In this document: in pieces, positions 53,062 to 63,290 of the stretch
Numbering within the stretch: position 1 is the stretch's first letter
Layout of the letters: the number at the start of each line of letters is the position of its first letter
NCBI RefSeq assembly: GCF_018598175.1
Contig: NZ_JAHESE010000005.1
Coordinates: forward strand, 1-64,000
From: Dawidia cretensis
GTDB lineage: Bacteria > Bacteroidota > Bacteroidia > Cytophagales > Cyclobacteriaceae
Reading direction: 5' to 3'
DNA length: 64,000 nt
Notes under the pieces: model-generated
Database searches by the model: none
Told to the model about the DNA's origin: nothing
What the model saw: only the letters and a program-made list of their open reading frames with translations
Translations under genes and position numbers: made by a program

Positions 53062-53847
53062 TTATAAGCTGCCCGTGCGGCCGCCGTCTACAGGCACATT
53101 GATGCCATTAATATATCCCGCTGCCGGTGATGCCAGGAAGGCGACCGCGGCGGCTACTTCGTGCGGCTCGGAAATACGACCAGCCGGTATTTCGGCCATC
53201 ATCTCCTGTTTCGCTTCCTCAAAGCTCTTTCCTGATTTTTGCGCTTTGCTTTGAATCAGGCCTTCCAGGCGGCCTGTCATCGTAGCGCCGGGAAGTACAT
53301 TGTTAACCGTGATGCCGAACGGCGCCAGCTCCACGGACAATGTCTTGGCCCAGTTGGCCACGGCACCGCGGGTGGTGTTGGACACGCCGAGGCCTTTGAT
53401 GGGAATTTTAACAGAGGTAGAGATGATGTTTATAATACGGCCGTATCCATCGCGGCGCATGCCGGGCACGACCGCCTGGGTAAGCAGGTGGTTGCAGAGC
53501 AGGTGCGCTGAAAATGCCCGCACAAAATCATCGGGCGTTGCGTCGAGGGCCGGCCCGGCCGGGGGACCGCCGGTATTGTTTATCAGGATGTGAGCTGTCT
53601 GCGTGGCAACATAAGCCTGTATCTTTTGATGCAGGTCCTCGGGCTGGCTGAAGTCGGCCACGATATAATCGTGTTGTTGCCCCGAGTACACTTGCAGCTC
53701 GCGCACGACGGCCTGGAGCCTGGTCTCGTCGCGTGCTACCAGGGTGATGCTGGCGCCGAGGAGGGCCAGCTCGATGGCGGAAGCTTTGCCAATGCCTTGG
53801 GTGCTACCGCACACCAGGGCTCGTTTACCGTTTAAATCGAGGTTCAT
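53062..53847 (-). CDS. SDR-family oxidoreductase
   Basis: A 261-residue short-chain dehydrogenase. The cofactor motif is CGSTQGIGKASAIELA; the catalytic residues fall in IINIISTSVKIPIKGLGVSNTTRGAVANWAKT, where the usual Tyr is replaced: the tetrad region reads SNTTRGAVA and not YxxxK. That is unusual and suggests a divergent or inactive SDR, or a subgroup with a different catalytic residue. It lies 2 nt before the ALDH and is divergent from 3-hydroxyanthranilate dioxygenase. SDRs of this kind recur in kynurenine clusters; the substrate is unknown. Confidence 0.8.
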   Translation of the reverse strand: MNLDLNGKRALVCGSTQGIGKASAIELALLGASITLVARDETRLQAVVRELQVYSGQQHDYIVADFSQPEDLHQKIQAYVATQTAHILINNTGGPPAGPALDATPDDFVRAFSAHLLCNHLLTQAVVPGMRRDGYGRIINIISTSVKIPIKGLGVSNTTRGAVANWAKTLSVELAPFGITVNNVLPGATMTGRLEGLIQSKAQKSGKSFEEAKQEMMAEIPAGRISEPHEVAAAVAFLASPAAGYINGINVPVDGGRTGSL

Positions 53848-53914
53848 CGTGTAGTTGAAACGATCGTAATCTTTGTTAAATTAAAGGAGTAATTGCGCAT
53901 TAACCAAAACACCG

Positions 53915-54445
53915 ATGGCCATCCGCAGACCTTTTCATCTCAAACAATGGGTACAGGAAAACAGGGACCTGCTCAAGCCGCCCGTGGGCAACAAAAACCT
54001 ATATGCCGATGCGGGCGATTATATTGTCATGATCGTGGGCGGGCCGAATGCCCGTAAAGACTATCACTTCAATGAGACCGAGGAGCTATTCTATCAATTG
54101 GAAGGCGACATCAATGTGCGCATCCAGGAAGACGGCAAGCCGGTCGACATTGCCGTGAAAGAAGGCGAAATGTTTTTGCTACCGGCGCGCGTGCCACACC
54201 GCCCGGAACGTCCGGCTGGAAGTGTAGGGCTTGTCATCGAGTGTAAGCGCCTGGAGCCGGAAGTGCTGGATGGCCTGGTGTGGTTCTGCGAGAGCTGTAA
54301 TAACAAGCTACACGAATATCGCTTTCACCTCGACAACATCGAGAAGGACTTCCTGCCGCGCTTCCGCGAGTTCTACGGCAGTGTCGACTTGCGTACCTGT
54401 AAGAAGTGTGGTACGGTGATGGAAGCTGATCCACGGTTTATTTAA
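53915..54445 (+). CDS. nbaC: 3-hydroxyanthranilate 3,4-dioxygenase
   Basis: A 176-residue cupin dioxygenase that opens the ring of 3-hydroxyanthranilate, a tryptophan/kynurenine intermediate. The iron ligands H51, E57 and H95 fall at the same numbers as in the Cupriavidus enzyme. The second, rubredoxin-like iron site of the bacterial enzyme is present as C125-x2-C128 and C162-x2-C165. RFxHL-type and PARVPHRPERP segments are typical. It is divergent from the SDR-ALDH pair with a 67-bp gap, so they probably share a control region. It is followed by a strong terminator. Confidence 0.95.
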   Translation: MAIRRPFHLKQWVQENRDLLKPPVGNKNLYADAGDYIVMIVGGPNARKDYHFNETEELFYQLEGDINVRIQEDGKPVDIAVKEGEMFLLPARVPHRPERPAGSVGLVIECKRLEPEVLDGLVWFCESCNNKLHEYRFHLDNIEKDFLPRFREFYGSVDLRTCKKCGTVMEADPRFI

Positions 54446-54454
54446 GAAAAAAAT

Positions 54455-54488
54455 GAGGCTCATGTGTTCATCACAGGAGCCTCGTTTT
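54455..54488. terminator. Bidirectional terminator between the dioxygenase gene and sprA
   Basis: GAGGCTC (54455-54461) and GAGCCTC (54477-54483), extended inward by TGTG/CACA, form a stem with a 5-nt loop. T-tracts follow on both strands (GTTTTAT on plus, ATTTTTTT on minus), so it ends both convergent transcripts. Confidence 0.9.
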
Positions 54489-54518
54489 ATATACTCTCGA
54501 CACCTTAAAAAGCGATTA

Positions 54519-57500
54519 CTACTGCGCCAGGCTAAACCGTATCTGCGTACCAAAGCGTGTGGTAGCGCGTCGGTAGGAGTTCGATACAAGCGGCTCGTTG
54601 ATAGTACGTTCGAAATATAGCTGGATGTTGAGCTTCTGGTTTACCACATAGCTGATGTTAGGGCGCAGCTGGAAGTTGATGTTACCGTTTGTAATGATGT
54701 TTGTCTCGTAAATCTTCCGTTGGATAGTTTTGGTATCGGCTACGGAGACGTTCATCCGGAATGTGACATCGTTCTTTAATACCACGGTGCGGCCTTGCGA
54801 TTTGAAAGGTAGCCTCATGTTGTTTTTGGTATAGCCCAATTCGAACGAAAAGTCTTTCGTACTCAATTCGGTCACCTGTGCGTTAGAAACGGTCAGGGCC
54901 AGGTCGCGTTTGGTTTTATACTGAAAGTTAGCGGAGAGGCGTCCTTTCGTGCGCATGTTCACACCGATAAGGGGTGAGAATTGTTCGCTGATGAGTACCT
55001 GGCTGATGATATAGACCGGCAGCAGTCGTGCCTCCGTGCCGGCATCGGGATCGGCAGGGATGACGCGACCAAAGTAGGAAACATTGTAGTCCGTCACCGG
55101 GCGGTCAAGCTGCAAGCCTCGTAAATCGCCGCTCTCACTAAATTCCAGGGAGTTCTGATAGTTTACGACAGAGTATGACGCCTGGTAAGCATGTGAGAGG
55201 GTGATCGAACTAAAGACATCTTTGAATATACCCAGTTTGTTAAGCCCCGTATAGTCTACACGCCAGTTGGGCATGGGGGTCTTCGGGAACGGAGAAAGGC
55301 TTATCCGCTGGGCGTCACTGCCGGTGTACGCTGCAATGAATGCCGGGATCAATATGTCCTGCGCGGCGGTATCATACTGCGTAACACCCTCCGGAGGGGT
55401 AGGATCGCCCGTGGAAAGGTAGTTGAAGCGTTGCCGGACCACCTCCAGGTTTTGCTCGAAATCCTGGAATACCGCAGAGACGATCTTATCATTGCTGCTG
55501 TTAAAGGCAGTCCTGATGTTGATCGTCGAGATGCGGTAGCTACCACCACGGCTGGGGCTGAGGTCCTGGAAGTCACTATCGCCAGTCACCTCGTCGGTTT
55601 CGTACCGGAAGATGGACTGGAATGTGCTATTGGTTTCTTTCTTGACGTCGAGTTGAATTTTAAAGTCGGTTGAAGGCTCAATGTTCGCACGCAGGTTGAT
55701 GTTCTCGGTACGCGTTTGGTTAAACGGTGTGGTGAGGCTTTGATTTTTGGTGAGCCATCCTTTTTCGGCGGCCTTGTAGCGGATGTTCGGATCCTGGCTG
55801 CCAAGGATAAAATCCCAACCCGGAGCATTCCAATCCTGGTCCATGCCGAAGAATTTTGGAGACGGCTCGAACCCTGCCAGCATGGTGCCTCGTGTAACAG
55901 TATAGGTACCGTTGATGGAGCGCACGGACATGAGCAGGCGCAACAGGCCTTTGACGGCCCCAGGTATTTCGGCCGGAGCTTTTGTTTTGGTTGTGTCGGG
56001 TTTCGCGGCTGTCTTCTGCAGGCGCGGGTTTGTCACGATCTTCGACGGCTTTTTAGGCGTGTTGAGGTCTTTCAGGATCTTTACTTTGTTATAGAGCTTG
56101 AGCATGTCCAGACGGCCGGAGAAGTTTTGATCCTGGCTGTTCTGGATGGTGTTCTTGAAGTCGTATTCGTCGAGGATATCGCCGCGGGGCCTGTTCACCA
56201 ACGAGTCGGCATAGTTGACCGGGCCGGCTTTCCAGCCGTACGTTATCTGGTGGCGGTAATCGGCGCCGATCCAGTCGGTCACCGGAATTTTATCCAGTGG
56301 CAGGGTATAGTTGACCGTCACATTTTGTGTGAAGTTCTTCATACGCCCCAACTTTTTGATGTTCTTGATGATGTAGTCACGCTCGGGCTTGGTATCCACT
56401 TCGCCTTTTACCATGTCCTCGGGTTCGTCGATGACGGCATCGGCACGCGAGCTATATTCCAGCGATAGTCCCTTGGAAAGATTCCACCGCAAGTTATACT
56501 GGCGGGTAAAGGTGAAATACTTCATGTAGTTCGGTGTGGACTCGATGAACTTGCCATAGCCGTTGGAGTTACGATACGTCGTGGACGTCAGCGAGCGATC
56601 CAGGTCCATGCGTGCCGACAAGCTGCTGGGCAGGAAGCTGATGTTAAAGTCTTTGATAGCCTTGAGCCAGGGCGATGAAAGCCCTTTGGCGTTCTTGAAG
56701 GGTTCGATGCCGGTGGCCTTTGGGCTATACGTATAGGCGACCGATCCGCGGTATTGTTTTTCGAACAGCTCGGCCATCGAGAAGTTGGTACGCCGGCGGT
56801 CGCTGTAGGAGTAACTGAAGGCGAGGTTCTCGATGTCCCACAAATGCGTTTTGGCATCCGGGTTTACTTTAACCTTTCGTACGTTGACAAAGTTGATACT
56901 TCGCCCCACGGTTCGGTCGCGGGCAATGTTGAGGTAATTCTTTCGTTCGTCTTCATTCAGCGATTGCAAGGCTGCGTCCAGCTTTAAGTCGGGGTTGGCG
57001 GGATCATACAATGGCGTGATGGTCGTCTTTTCGTAGCTGACGAACATCGGTATTTTGATGCCGGTATTGCCGGGCAGCAATTTGTCGACGTTTACGTTGG
57101 CCGATATGTCATAGCCCGTAGTCTCTTCGCGCGTACGCTCGCCAATCTTGGAGCTGACACTGCCGAAGCCGAAGCTGGTATGCCGCACGGCGCCGGTGAG
57201 GGTAGCAAAGTCGGCAAGCTTGGCGCTCATGGTGCCATTGACGGCCCAGCCGGGGGTGCGGTTAAAATCTGTGACACGCAGCTCATTTGCCCAGAGACAC
57301 ACCTGAAAGGCACGTTTGTCAGGTGTGCGCGGGTTGCGTACACCGATCATAATGGATTGTACTTCAGTCAGGTCGGGACGACCAAAAATGCGAAGGCCAT
57401 GGTAGCCAACGACGCGGTGACCGCTCTGCGGATAGAGTACGTTCATCGAAACACCTTCGCGATCGCGGTCGGCCTTGAGGCGGTAGAGCTCGTCGAGGGC

Positions 57501-60500
57501 AAGGTCGATCTGGTTTTCGTCCGGCCAGACCGACACCGGGTCGGTATCAGAGATGTTGGTCATCTTCAGGGGTACTTCGATCTCGTAGTAGTTGGAGTCA
57601 AGATCTTTACCGAGGCGGATAAAACCACGCAGGTCATTGTCGGCGGCATCGCCGTGTGCATGGAAGTACATTTTTACACGGCCGTAATTGAACAGGTCGA
57701 ACGAAACGTTTTTGTAGATGGACCGGGCATCGCCGTCTTTTACGGCGTCGGCGCAAAGTTGTACAGACTGCTCGTTCAACAAGCGTGATACGGACGAAGT
57801 GTTATCACGGTCACGCACCACACCGGGCGGGATGACGTAGGGCGATTTGTTTTCATTGCCTTTCCCGTTTTCCTCCAGGTTCACTACCGACACGGTAAAG
57901 TCCTCGGGGGTGAGTTCGGGCGTGGGGGCGATACCACCTTCCTGAAGACTGTTGGTATATCTCCGCCAGCGGCTGCCCACCATGCGGAAGTTGGCGAAGC
58001 GCAATACCACCGGCTCGCGGAAGCCTGTCAGGATCATCCGGGCATACCGCACGGATTTAAAGCCTTCGATGTTGCCGTATTGATCTTCGAACTCGCGTAC
58101 AGGAATGCGGTATAGATACCAGGTCACCTGCTCGCCGGCTTCGTTTCGGTTGTCGGTGGTAATCTTATCGACGATATATTTCCGTCCTACAGCCTGCCCA
58201 CCGGGGGCCAGGTCGATGTTGTAGCTGTAATATTCTTCCAGCTCGCTTAGCGTGTTATCGGCGTTCAGGTCTTCGTTGTCGGGAATGGTCGAACCGGCGG
58301 GTGTATACAGCTCGCTTGAGCCGTTGGCCACCGGCGAGTTGCCGTCTATGCCGTTGATGTTTTTGTAACGCTCCAGGATCTTTGCATTGCGGTTGTCGAG
58401 CTCGTCGCCGAGGAAATATTGAAAGTTATCAGCAGAGGGATCGTTTTGAATGCGTGCTTGTCCCTCGGGGTTCAGGCCACTCAGCTGGTTGAGGTAATCC
58501 TGGAACGTGGTGGTCTCTCTATCGGCTGTCACCCCGTCGAAACCTACGTCCTGCCGGGAGCGTACACCGGCGTCGAGGTCGAAGGCGTTTGTGACATATT
58601 GGTCGGACGCTACATACCCCCAGGCGTTTTTAGTAGCCTGCTCCAGGTCGTTCTCGGCGCGCGGCAGGCCGTTCTCAAAAGCGTGTTTGCCATCACGGGC
58701 CACATCTTCGGAAATACTTCCCAGGTGGAAGATCAGCTTACCGCCGGTCTCGTTGCGCTTGGCAGGCGAGATACCGTCGTTGATAACACCCTGCGGGGAG
58801 TTGATGAACGGATCGAGCAGCCAGAATTCAACGTACTCAATATTGGCTTTGTCAAAGTCTACTTCGGTTTTGATGGCGGTGGTAATACCCGCCCAGTTCT
58901 CTTCCGGGCGCGGCAGGAAGCCATCGGCCGTGACAGTGGGGTTGTAGTTGTAGGGGCCGCGTTCGCGTGGATAGTATGCCAGGTCAAAGATCTGTTCCCA
59001 GAACACGCCCTGTGTGAGCTGTTTGGCCGGGAAGATTTCCTGCGGGCCGACAGGTCGTACATAGTGGTTCTTGATATCGTCTTTGGAAATGTTCGAGGGC
59101 TTTACCGCACCGCCGTCGCGATAGAATTGGTTGTCGACCTGGTACCAGGCCAGCTTGGCCCGCTTGTACCCGATCTGAATAATGTCCGACGAGCCGATCG
59201 GTATGTTGGACGGCCCGAAGGCGTTGTCGCTGGTTTTAGGTGTGGCGGCCAGCTTCCACGCCGTGGGGTTCATGAGCGTATAGGGCGTGGCGGTGTTCTC
59301 AAAGTCGTCGATGTAGCCGGTGCCTTCGCCATCGATGATGTTGGACGTGCCGGGTAGCAGCTGCGCGAATTCGCCGGTGAAGTTCACGGCAGATTGTTCT
59401 TTGGTTTCGAGGAAGGGCAACGCATCGACGATCTTGGTGAGCAGGCGGCTCTTTTTGTTGATGTTAAAGTCAAAGCCATACTGGACGTTACGCGCCGGCT
59501 CGGTGCCGATCTGGTTGCGGCTGATCATGGGCCGCTCGTTATAATACAGCAGGGTGGAACCAAAGTTGACGTCTTCGCTGAGCTTGTAGTCGAAGCGCGA
59601 TCCCAGCAAGCTCCGGGTTTGGAATGCAAAGGGGTCGGACTGTTCGTACTGCACCTGGATCTCTTTGTTGGAGCTGAGAATGGATTCGTTCAGGATCGTT
59701 ACCTTACCAAAGGTATAGTCCACCACGTAATCGCTTCCTTCGGTCAGCGGCATGCCACCGGCGTATAGTTTCACCGATCCTTGTGAAACACCAAAGCCGG
59801 GTATAAGAATCTCTTTAGATGAGCCAGCACTGTATGTACCCACGAGCCAGAACTTATTTTTTGTGGCATACAGCTCTGCATCGGCTTTGGTACTGCGGTA
59901 CAGGGTGTCGTACGAATATTTCTGGATCATGTAGTCCCGCCGGGCATCACCGGCGAAGGCTTCGCGCAACCCTTCACTGAAGGGTTCCAGGTAGGGAAAG
60001 ATGATCTGCCCCGTTGAGCTATTGATGGTGACGCCTTCGACGTAGTCGAAGTTACCGTCGAAGCCGGGATCGTTTACCGGGTTGAGACGGTCGAGCCCCA
60101 GGATGTCAAGCAACTGGCGGGCGCGAACGGTTTCACCGCCATCTTGTAGCTGGGGGTTGTCAATGCCTGTGCGCGCATCTCGGTAAATTACGCGCAGCTG
60201 GAAGTCTTCACGGCTCAACTGGTTGACGTTGAGGTTATAGATGTTTTTCATCATCAGGTCCCAGGTGGGGAGGATGCGGCGTTGCTGATCGCGGATCGCC
60301 ACTTTCCGGGGGCGCAGCATTTTGAGGAGGATGATGTCGTCGTCCTTGAGCGCCGAATAATCTTCTGACAACTCACCAACTTTATGCGCCCGTCCGTTGT
60401 AGGTGTACTCGTACGCTACGGCCAGAACTTCGTCGTTTTGCAGCTTGCGGGTAAGGGTGATATAACCCAGTTGCTGGTGATAGGTAAATTCTGTCGGTGA

Positions 60501-61874
60501 AAGCTTGCGTGCTCCTGTGATTTTTTCAAAGTCGGTCCCGTTTTCCAGGAACATGTCTTCCAGTTTCTGGTTGGCGCCATCTGCCCCGCGGCTGCCGGCA
60601 GTCATCGGAAACTTATCCTGTTCCACTAATCTGGAATACAGTGTGTTGGCCGCATTAGTATTGGGAAGATTTGCTGCGTTGGCGCTAGGCTTAACGACGT
60701 TTGTGTTATAGATACGACGTGGTTCGCCCAAGTCCATCAACGCGATGGCGTTGCGCATGGTCTGCGTATCGTTGTTGCGGTTGAGAACATACACTTCCAC
60801 ACGGGTGATGTTCACGCCGGAGATGACTTGCGGGATATTGCTGATCCATTTGCGATAGTTGTCGCGGAAGAACTGACCGAGAAAGAAGTGGCGGTTGTCG
60901 TCGTAGTTGGAAGCGATAATCTCGAACGGGCGTCCCTGGCCACCGCCGTTGCCGCCGCCGATGTCGATGGAGGAGGCCTTGCCACGTTGAGTCGTGGCAA
61001 TGGTCGTCACCATGAGCTTGCCAAACTGCATCTGTGCCTTGATACCGAAGAGGTTCTGCGCCCCCTGAATGAGCGTATTGTTCAGCGGCAAGCTCACGTT
61101 ACCGATTTCAAGCTTCTGTAAGATATCTTCTTTGAAGCCGGTGTATTCGATCTTCATGTTGTTCTGAAAATCGAAGGAGTTGTTGTTGTCGAAGTTGGCG
61201 GTGACTTGCAGTTTTTCGCCCACCTTACCCGTCACGCTCATATTGATCTGCTGGTCGAACTCGAAACCTCCGTTTCGCTGCATGCGGATGGTCTGGTTGG
61301 GATTGTTGTTGCGCTGAAAGGAGGCACCGAAATCGAGGGTTACAAAGCCGCGGGGTATGAGCTCGATGTAGCTGCCACCAAAGATGCGGTCGAGGATCGG
61401 GCTGATGAAGATTTTCGGAATGAGGCCCCGGCCGCTGACAGCGCTTTCACCGTCTTGCGCCCGGGCGCGACTCTGCCAGTAGCTTTTCAACGCCTGGCGA
61501 TCCTGGTATTGCTTGAACTCCTCGAAGGTCATGCTCGAGGTGGGGCGATAGTTCATGTCGCCGATCTTTTCGTAGATGGTATAGTTCATGCTCGTGTCGA
61601 TCTCGACATCGAGCTTCATTTGCTGTGGGTCTTTCAGATAGAAAGGCGAGGCCGAAGAGGTATTTGAGAACGGATCACCATACCGATCGGTCGGTCGGTA
61701 GGTAGGGCGACGGTTGGAGCGATAGGGGCGGGAGGTCGTGTCCTGTGCATTGACGCGCGTGGTATCCTGCCGTTGAGCCAGGGCCTCATCGGTAAAGGTA
61801 AAGACGCTTAGGCACGTAATGATCAGGCCCCCCAGCTTGGATATAACCTGACGTTTCTTTGTAAAGACTTTCAC
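54519..61874 (-). CDS. sprA: Cell surface protein SprA, type IX secretion translocon
   Basis: A 2451-residue protein, the size of SprA (Sov), whose very large barrel forms the outer-membrane channel of type IX secretion in gliding Bacteroidota. A signal peptide (ends DEALAQ) precedes SprA-type segments such as ARGLIPKIFISPILDRIFGG, GQFFRDNYRKWISNIPQVI and VIYRDARTGIDNPQL. The C-terminus RRATTRFGTQIRFSLAQ ends like a barrel strand. The start is GTG at 61874: an in-frame TAA lies two codons upstream, and the signal peptide starts here. The gene is intact over 7.3 kb. It follows ruvA, an order I recall as usual in the phylum. Confidence 0.96.
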   Translation of the reverse strand: MKVFTKKRQVISKLGGLIITCLSVFTFTDEALAQRQDTTRVNAQDTTSRPYRSNRRPTYRPTDRYGDPFSNTSSASPFYLKDPQQMKLDVEIDTSMNYTIYEKIGDMNYRPTSSMTFEEFKQYQDRQALKSYWQSRARAQDGESAVSGRGLIPKIFISPILDRIFGGSYIELIPRGFVTLDFGASFQRNNNPNQTIRMQRNGGFEFDQQINMSVTGKVGEKLQVTANFDNNNSFDFQNNMKIEYTGFKEDILQKLEIGNVSLPLNNTLIQGAQNLFGIKAQMQFGKLMVTTIATTQRGKASSIDIGGGNGGGQGRPFEIIASNYDDNRHFFLGQFFRDNYRKWISNIPQVISGVNITRVEVYVLNRNNDTQTMRNAIALMDLGEPRRIYNTNVVKPSANAANLPNTNAANTLYSRLVEQDKFPMTAGSRGADGANQKLEDMFLENGTDFEKITGARKLSPTEFTYHQQLGYITLTRKLQNDEVLAVAYEYTYNGRAHKVGELSEDYSALKDDDIILLKMLRPRKVAIRDQQRRILPTWDLMMKNIYNLNVNQLSREDFQLRVIYRDARTGIDNPQLQDGGETVRARQLLDILGLDRLNPVNDPGFDGNFDYVEGVTINSSTGQIIFPYLEPFSEGLREAFAGDARRDYMIQKYSYDTLYRSTKADAELYATKNKFWLVGTYSAGSSKEILIPGFGVSQGSVKLYAGGMPLTEGSDYVVDYTFGKVTILNESILSSNKEIQVQYEQSDPFAFQTRSLLGSRFDYKLSEDVNFGSTLLYYNERPMISRNQIGTEPARNVQYGFDFNINKKSRLLTKIVDALPFLETKEQSAVNFTGEFAQLLPGTSNIIDGEGTGYIDDFENTATPYTLMNPTAWKLAATPKTSDNAFGPSNIPIGSSDIIQIGYKRAKLAWYQVDNQFYRDGGAVKPSNISKDDIKNHYVRPVGPQEIFPAKQLTQGVFWEQIFDLAYYPRERGPYNYNPTVTADGFLPRPEENWAGITTAIKTEVDFDKANIEYVEFWLLDPFINSPQGVINDGISPAKRNETGGKLIFHLGSISEDVARDGKHAFENGLPRAENDLEQATKNAWGYVASDQYVTNAFDLDAGVRSRQDVGFDGVTADRETTTFQDYLNQLSGLNPEGQARIQNDPSADNFQYFLGDELDNRNAKILERYKNINGIDGNSPVANGSSELYTPAGSTIPDNEDLNADNTLSELEEYYSYNIDLAPGGQAVGRKYIVDKITTDNRNEAGEQVTWYLYRIPVREFEDQYGNIEGFKSVRYARMILTGFREPVVLRFANFRMVGSRWRRYTNSLQEGGIAPTPELTPEDFTVSVVNLEENGKGNENKSPYVIPPGVVRDRDNTSSVSRLLNEQSVQLCADAVKDGDARSIYKNVSFDLFNYGRVKMYFHAHGDAADNDLRGFIRLGKDLDSNYYEIEVPLKMTNISDTDPVSVWPDENQIDLALDELYRLKADRDREGVSMNVLYPQSGHRVVGYHGLRIFGRPDLTEVQSIMIGVRNPRTPDKRAFQVCLWANELRVTDFNRTPGWAVNGTMSAKLADFATLTGAVRHTSFGFGSVSSKIGERTREETTGYDISANVNVDKLLPGNTGIKIPMFVSYEKTTITPLYDPANPDLKLDAALQSLNEDERKNYLNIARDRTVGRSINFVNVRKVKVNPDAKTHLWDIENLAFSYSYSDRRRTNFSMAELFEKQYRGSVAYTYSPKATGIEPFKNAKGLSSPWLKAIKDFNISFLPSSLSARMDLDRSLTSTTYRNSNGYGKFIESTPNYMKYFTFTRQYNLRWNLSKGLSLEYSSRADAVIDEPEDMVKGEVDTKPERDYIIKNIKKLGRMKNFTQNVTVNYTLPLDKIPVTDWIGADYRHQITYGWKAGPVNYADSLVNRPRGDILDEYDFKNTIQNSQDQNFSGRLDMLKLYNKVKILKDLNTPKKPSKIVTNPRLQKTAAKPDTTKTKAPAEIPGAVKGLLRLLMSVRSINGTYTVTRGTMLAGFEPSPKFFGMDQDWNAPGWDFILGSQDPNIRYKAAEKGWLTKNQSLTTPFNQTRTENINLRANIEPSTDFKIQLDVKKETNSTFQSIFRYETDEVTGDSDFQDLSPSRGGSYRISTINIRTAFNSSNDKIVSAVFQDFEQNLEVVRQRFNYLSTGDPTPPEGVTQYDTAAQDILIPAFIAAYTGSDAQRISLSPFPKTPMPNWRVDYTGLNKLGIFKDVFSSITLSHAYQASYSVVNYQNSLEFSESGDLRGLQLDRPVTDYNVSYFGRVIPADPDAGTEARLLPVYIISQVLISEQFSPLIGVNMRTKGRLSANFQYKTKRDLALTVSNAQVTELSTKDFSFELGYTKNNMRLPFKSQGRTVVLKNDVTFRMNVSVADTKTIQRKIYETNIITNGNINFQLRPNISYVVNQKLNIQLYFERTINEPLVSNSYRRATTRFGTQIRFSLAQ

Positions 61875-62016
61875 TACTTAAAATCTCGTAAACCCGTTTG
61901 TGCTTTGTCGCTGCGTAAAAAATTAAGAATCTTCCGTTCCAGCGACCTCTTCCATCCCTTGTTTCAGCCAATAAGGACCTGTGCAGTTTCGGCTAGACAC
62001 ATCGTTCTCCGAACTC

Positions 62017-62610
62017 CTAACTATTCTTCAAAGCTTGTTTAACCAAATCTTCTAATGTAATGGTATTTCCTGATTTTTTAAGGACGGTATCCACACTTTT
62101 CTCTGCTGCGGCCTTGGGAAAGCCCAGCGTGAGCAAAGCTGATAACGCCTCTTTGCGCAAAGTATTGTTTGTCCCTATAGAAATTGCCGGCTGGCTCTCT
62201 TCCCACGATTCCTTTTTGAGTTTGTCTTTTAGGTCGATGATAACTCGTTGTGCCGTTTTCCCGCCGATGCCTTTGATGCGCTGCAGTGCGCCGGCATCTT
62301 CTTGTACAATAGCCGTCTTCAGCTCGTTGCTGTTCATGTAGGACAACATGACAATGGCGGTGCTGGGACCGACGCCGTTTACCGTGATAAGCTGCTGAAA
62401 AAGCCGCTTTTCGCTTTCATTGCTGAATCCAAACAATACATGGGCGTCCTCCCGGATGGCCAGGTGGGTATGAAGCAGGATGTTTTCCTGTTCTTTGATT
62501 TCCGAAAATGTTTGCAGCGAGATGGTAACGAGGTAGCCGATGCCATTAACATCAATTATAACATGGGTGGGCTCGCGATGAACGAGTCTACCCTTCAGGA
62601 AAGCGATCAT
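62017..62610 (-). CDS. ruvA: Holliday junction branch migration protein RuvA
   Basis: A 197-residue protein of standard RuvA length: OB-fold (1-65, MIAFLKGRLVHREPTHVIIDVNGIGY), two helix-hairpin-helix motifs (VNGVGPSTAIVMLSY and IKGIGGKTAQRVIIDLKDKL) and a C-terminal domain (about 150-197, LRKEALSALLTLGFPKAAAEKSV) that contacts RuvB. It binds four-way junctions and loads RuvB in recombination repair. It lies 142 nt before sprA on the same strand and may share its transcript. Confidence 0.96.
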   Translation of the reverse strand: MIAFLKGRLVHREPTHVIIDVNGIGYLVTISLQTFSEIKEQENILLHTHLAIREDAHVLFGFSNESEKRLFQQLITVNGVGPSTAIVMLSYMNSNELKTAIVQEDAGALQRIKGIGGKTAQRVIIDLKDKLKKESWEESQPAISIGTNNTLRKEALSALLTLGFPKAAAEKSVDTVLKKSGNTITLEDLVKQALKNS

Positions 62611-63290
62611 AGGTTAAAAAAGTGGGTTGCTCAGGATACAAAGATTGCAAAAAAAGGTATACGAGGCATCAGGGTGGACGTGGATATTAGCAGGCTAGCG
62701 GGAAAATACAGTGTGCGTGTGAGAGCGGAAGGGAGGGAATGGGGAGTGAGCGTGAGATGAGGATGGGACCGACTGGGCGGTCGTGTTAAGAGAATGTAAA
62801 CAAACAGTGTTGCTGGCGCGGCGGACAAATTTGACGAATAAGGCCCTGCGGGACCACCCGCTGGTCTGGAGACTGCGCAGTCATCCCGACAAGGCCGGGA
62901 CGCCGGTTGTGTGGAATGTTGCGCCCGATCGGGGTGTGTACATATCGGTTACTGAATACCATTTTTTGTACTGCCTATTTTTTTTAAATGAATATTTCTA
63001 TAGGATTTTTCCGGTATGTGTGAAAGGATATTCCCTGGCACGATACGATGTGGGTGGTATAAGGAAAAATATTTTTAAATATTTTTTGTGTTGTCAGGCC
63101 AATGTGTCAGTAGGTGTCATTGCAACACGTTGCATGGATTGATACGCCTGAAGTCGCTGTTTGCTTCAAATTTTATATGCCATAATTTCCGAATATACCG
63201 TTTGTGTGATGCTACAGGCAGTTCGTCTGTGCTTTGTGCGAAGCTGTCGAATTTTTCCTTCTACAAGAAGGGCCTATCTTCGTGGTCGGT
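62611..63290. other. 680-bp intergenic region without a convincing gene
   Basis: The region separates ruvA (minus) from the MltF-like gene (plus). Short ORFs occur on both strands but lack family features and codon character. Visible are a perfect 12-bp palindrome GACTGCGCAGTC at 62871-62882, an adjoining TCCCG...CGGGA stem (62884-62900) and an AT-rich stretch near 63060-63090. The palindrome block resembles a degraded REP-type unit. No promoter could be placed with confidence. Confidence 0.5.

Noticed and set aside
58419-59357. A 312-codon plus-strand ORF
   Set aside because: It lies inside sprA on the opposite strand and is a shadow of that intact gene.
62783-63142. A 119-codon plus-strand ORF in the gap after ruvA
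   Set aside because: It has no start context, no recognisable domain and changes composition midway through the palindrome block; it looks non-coding.
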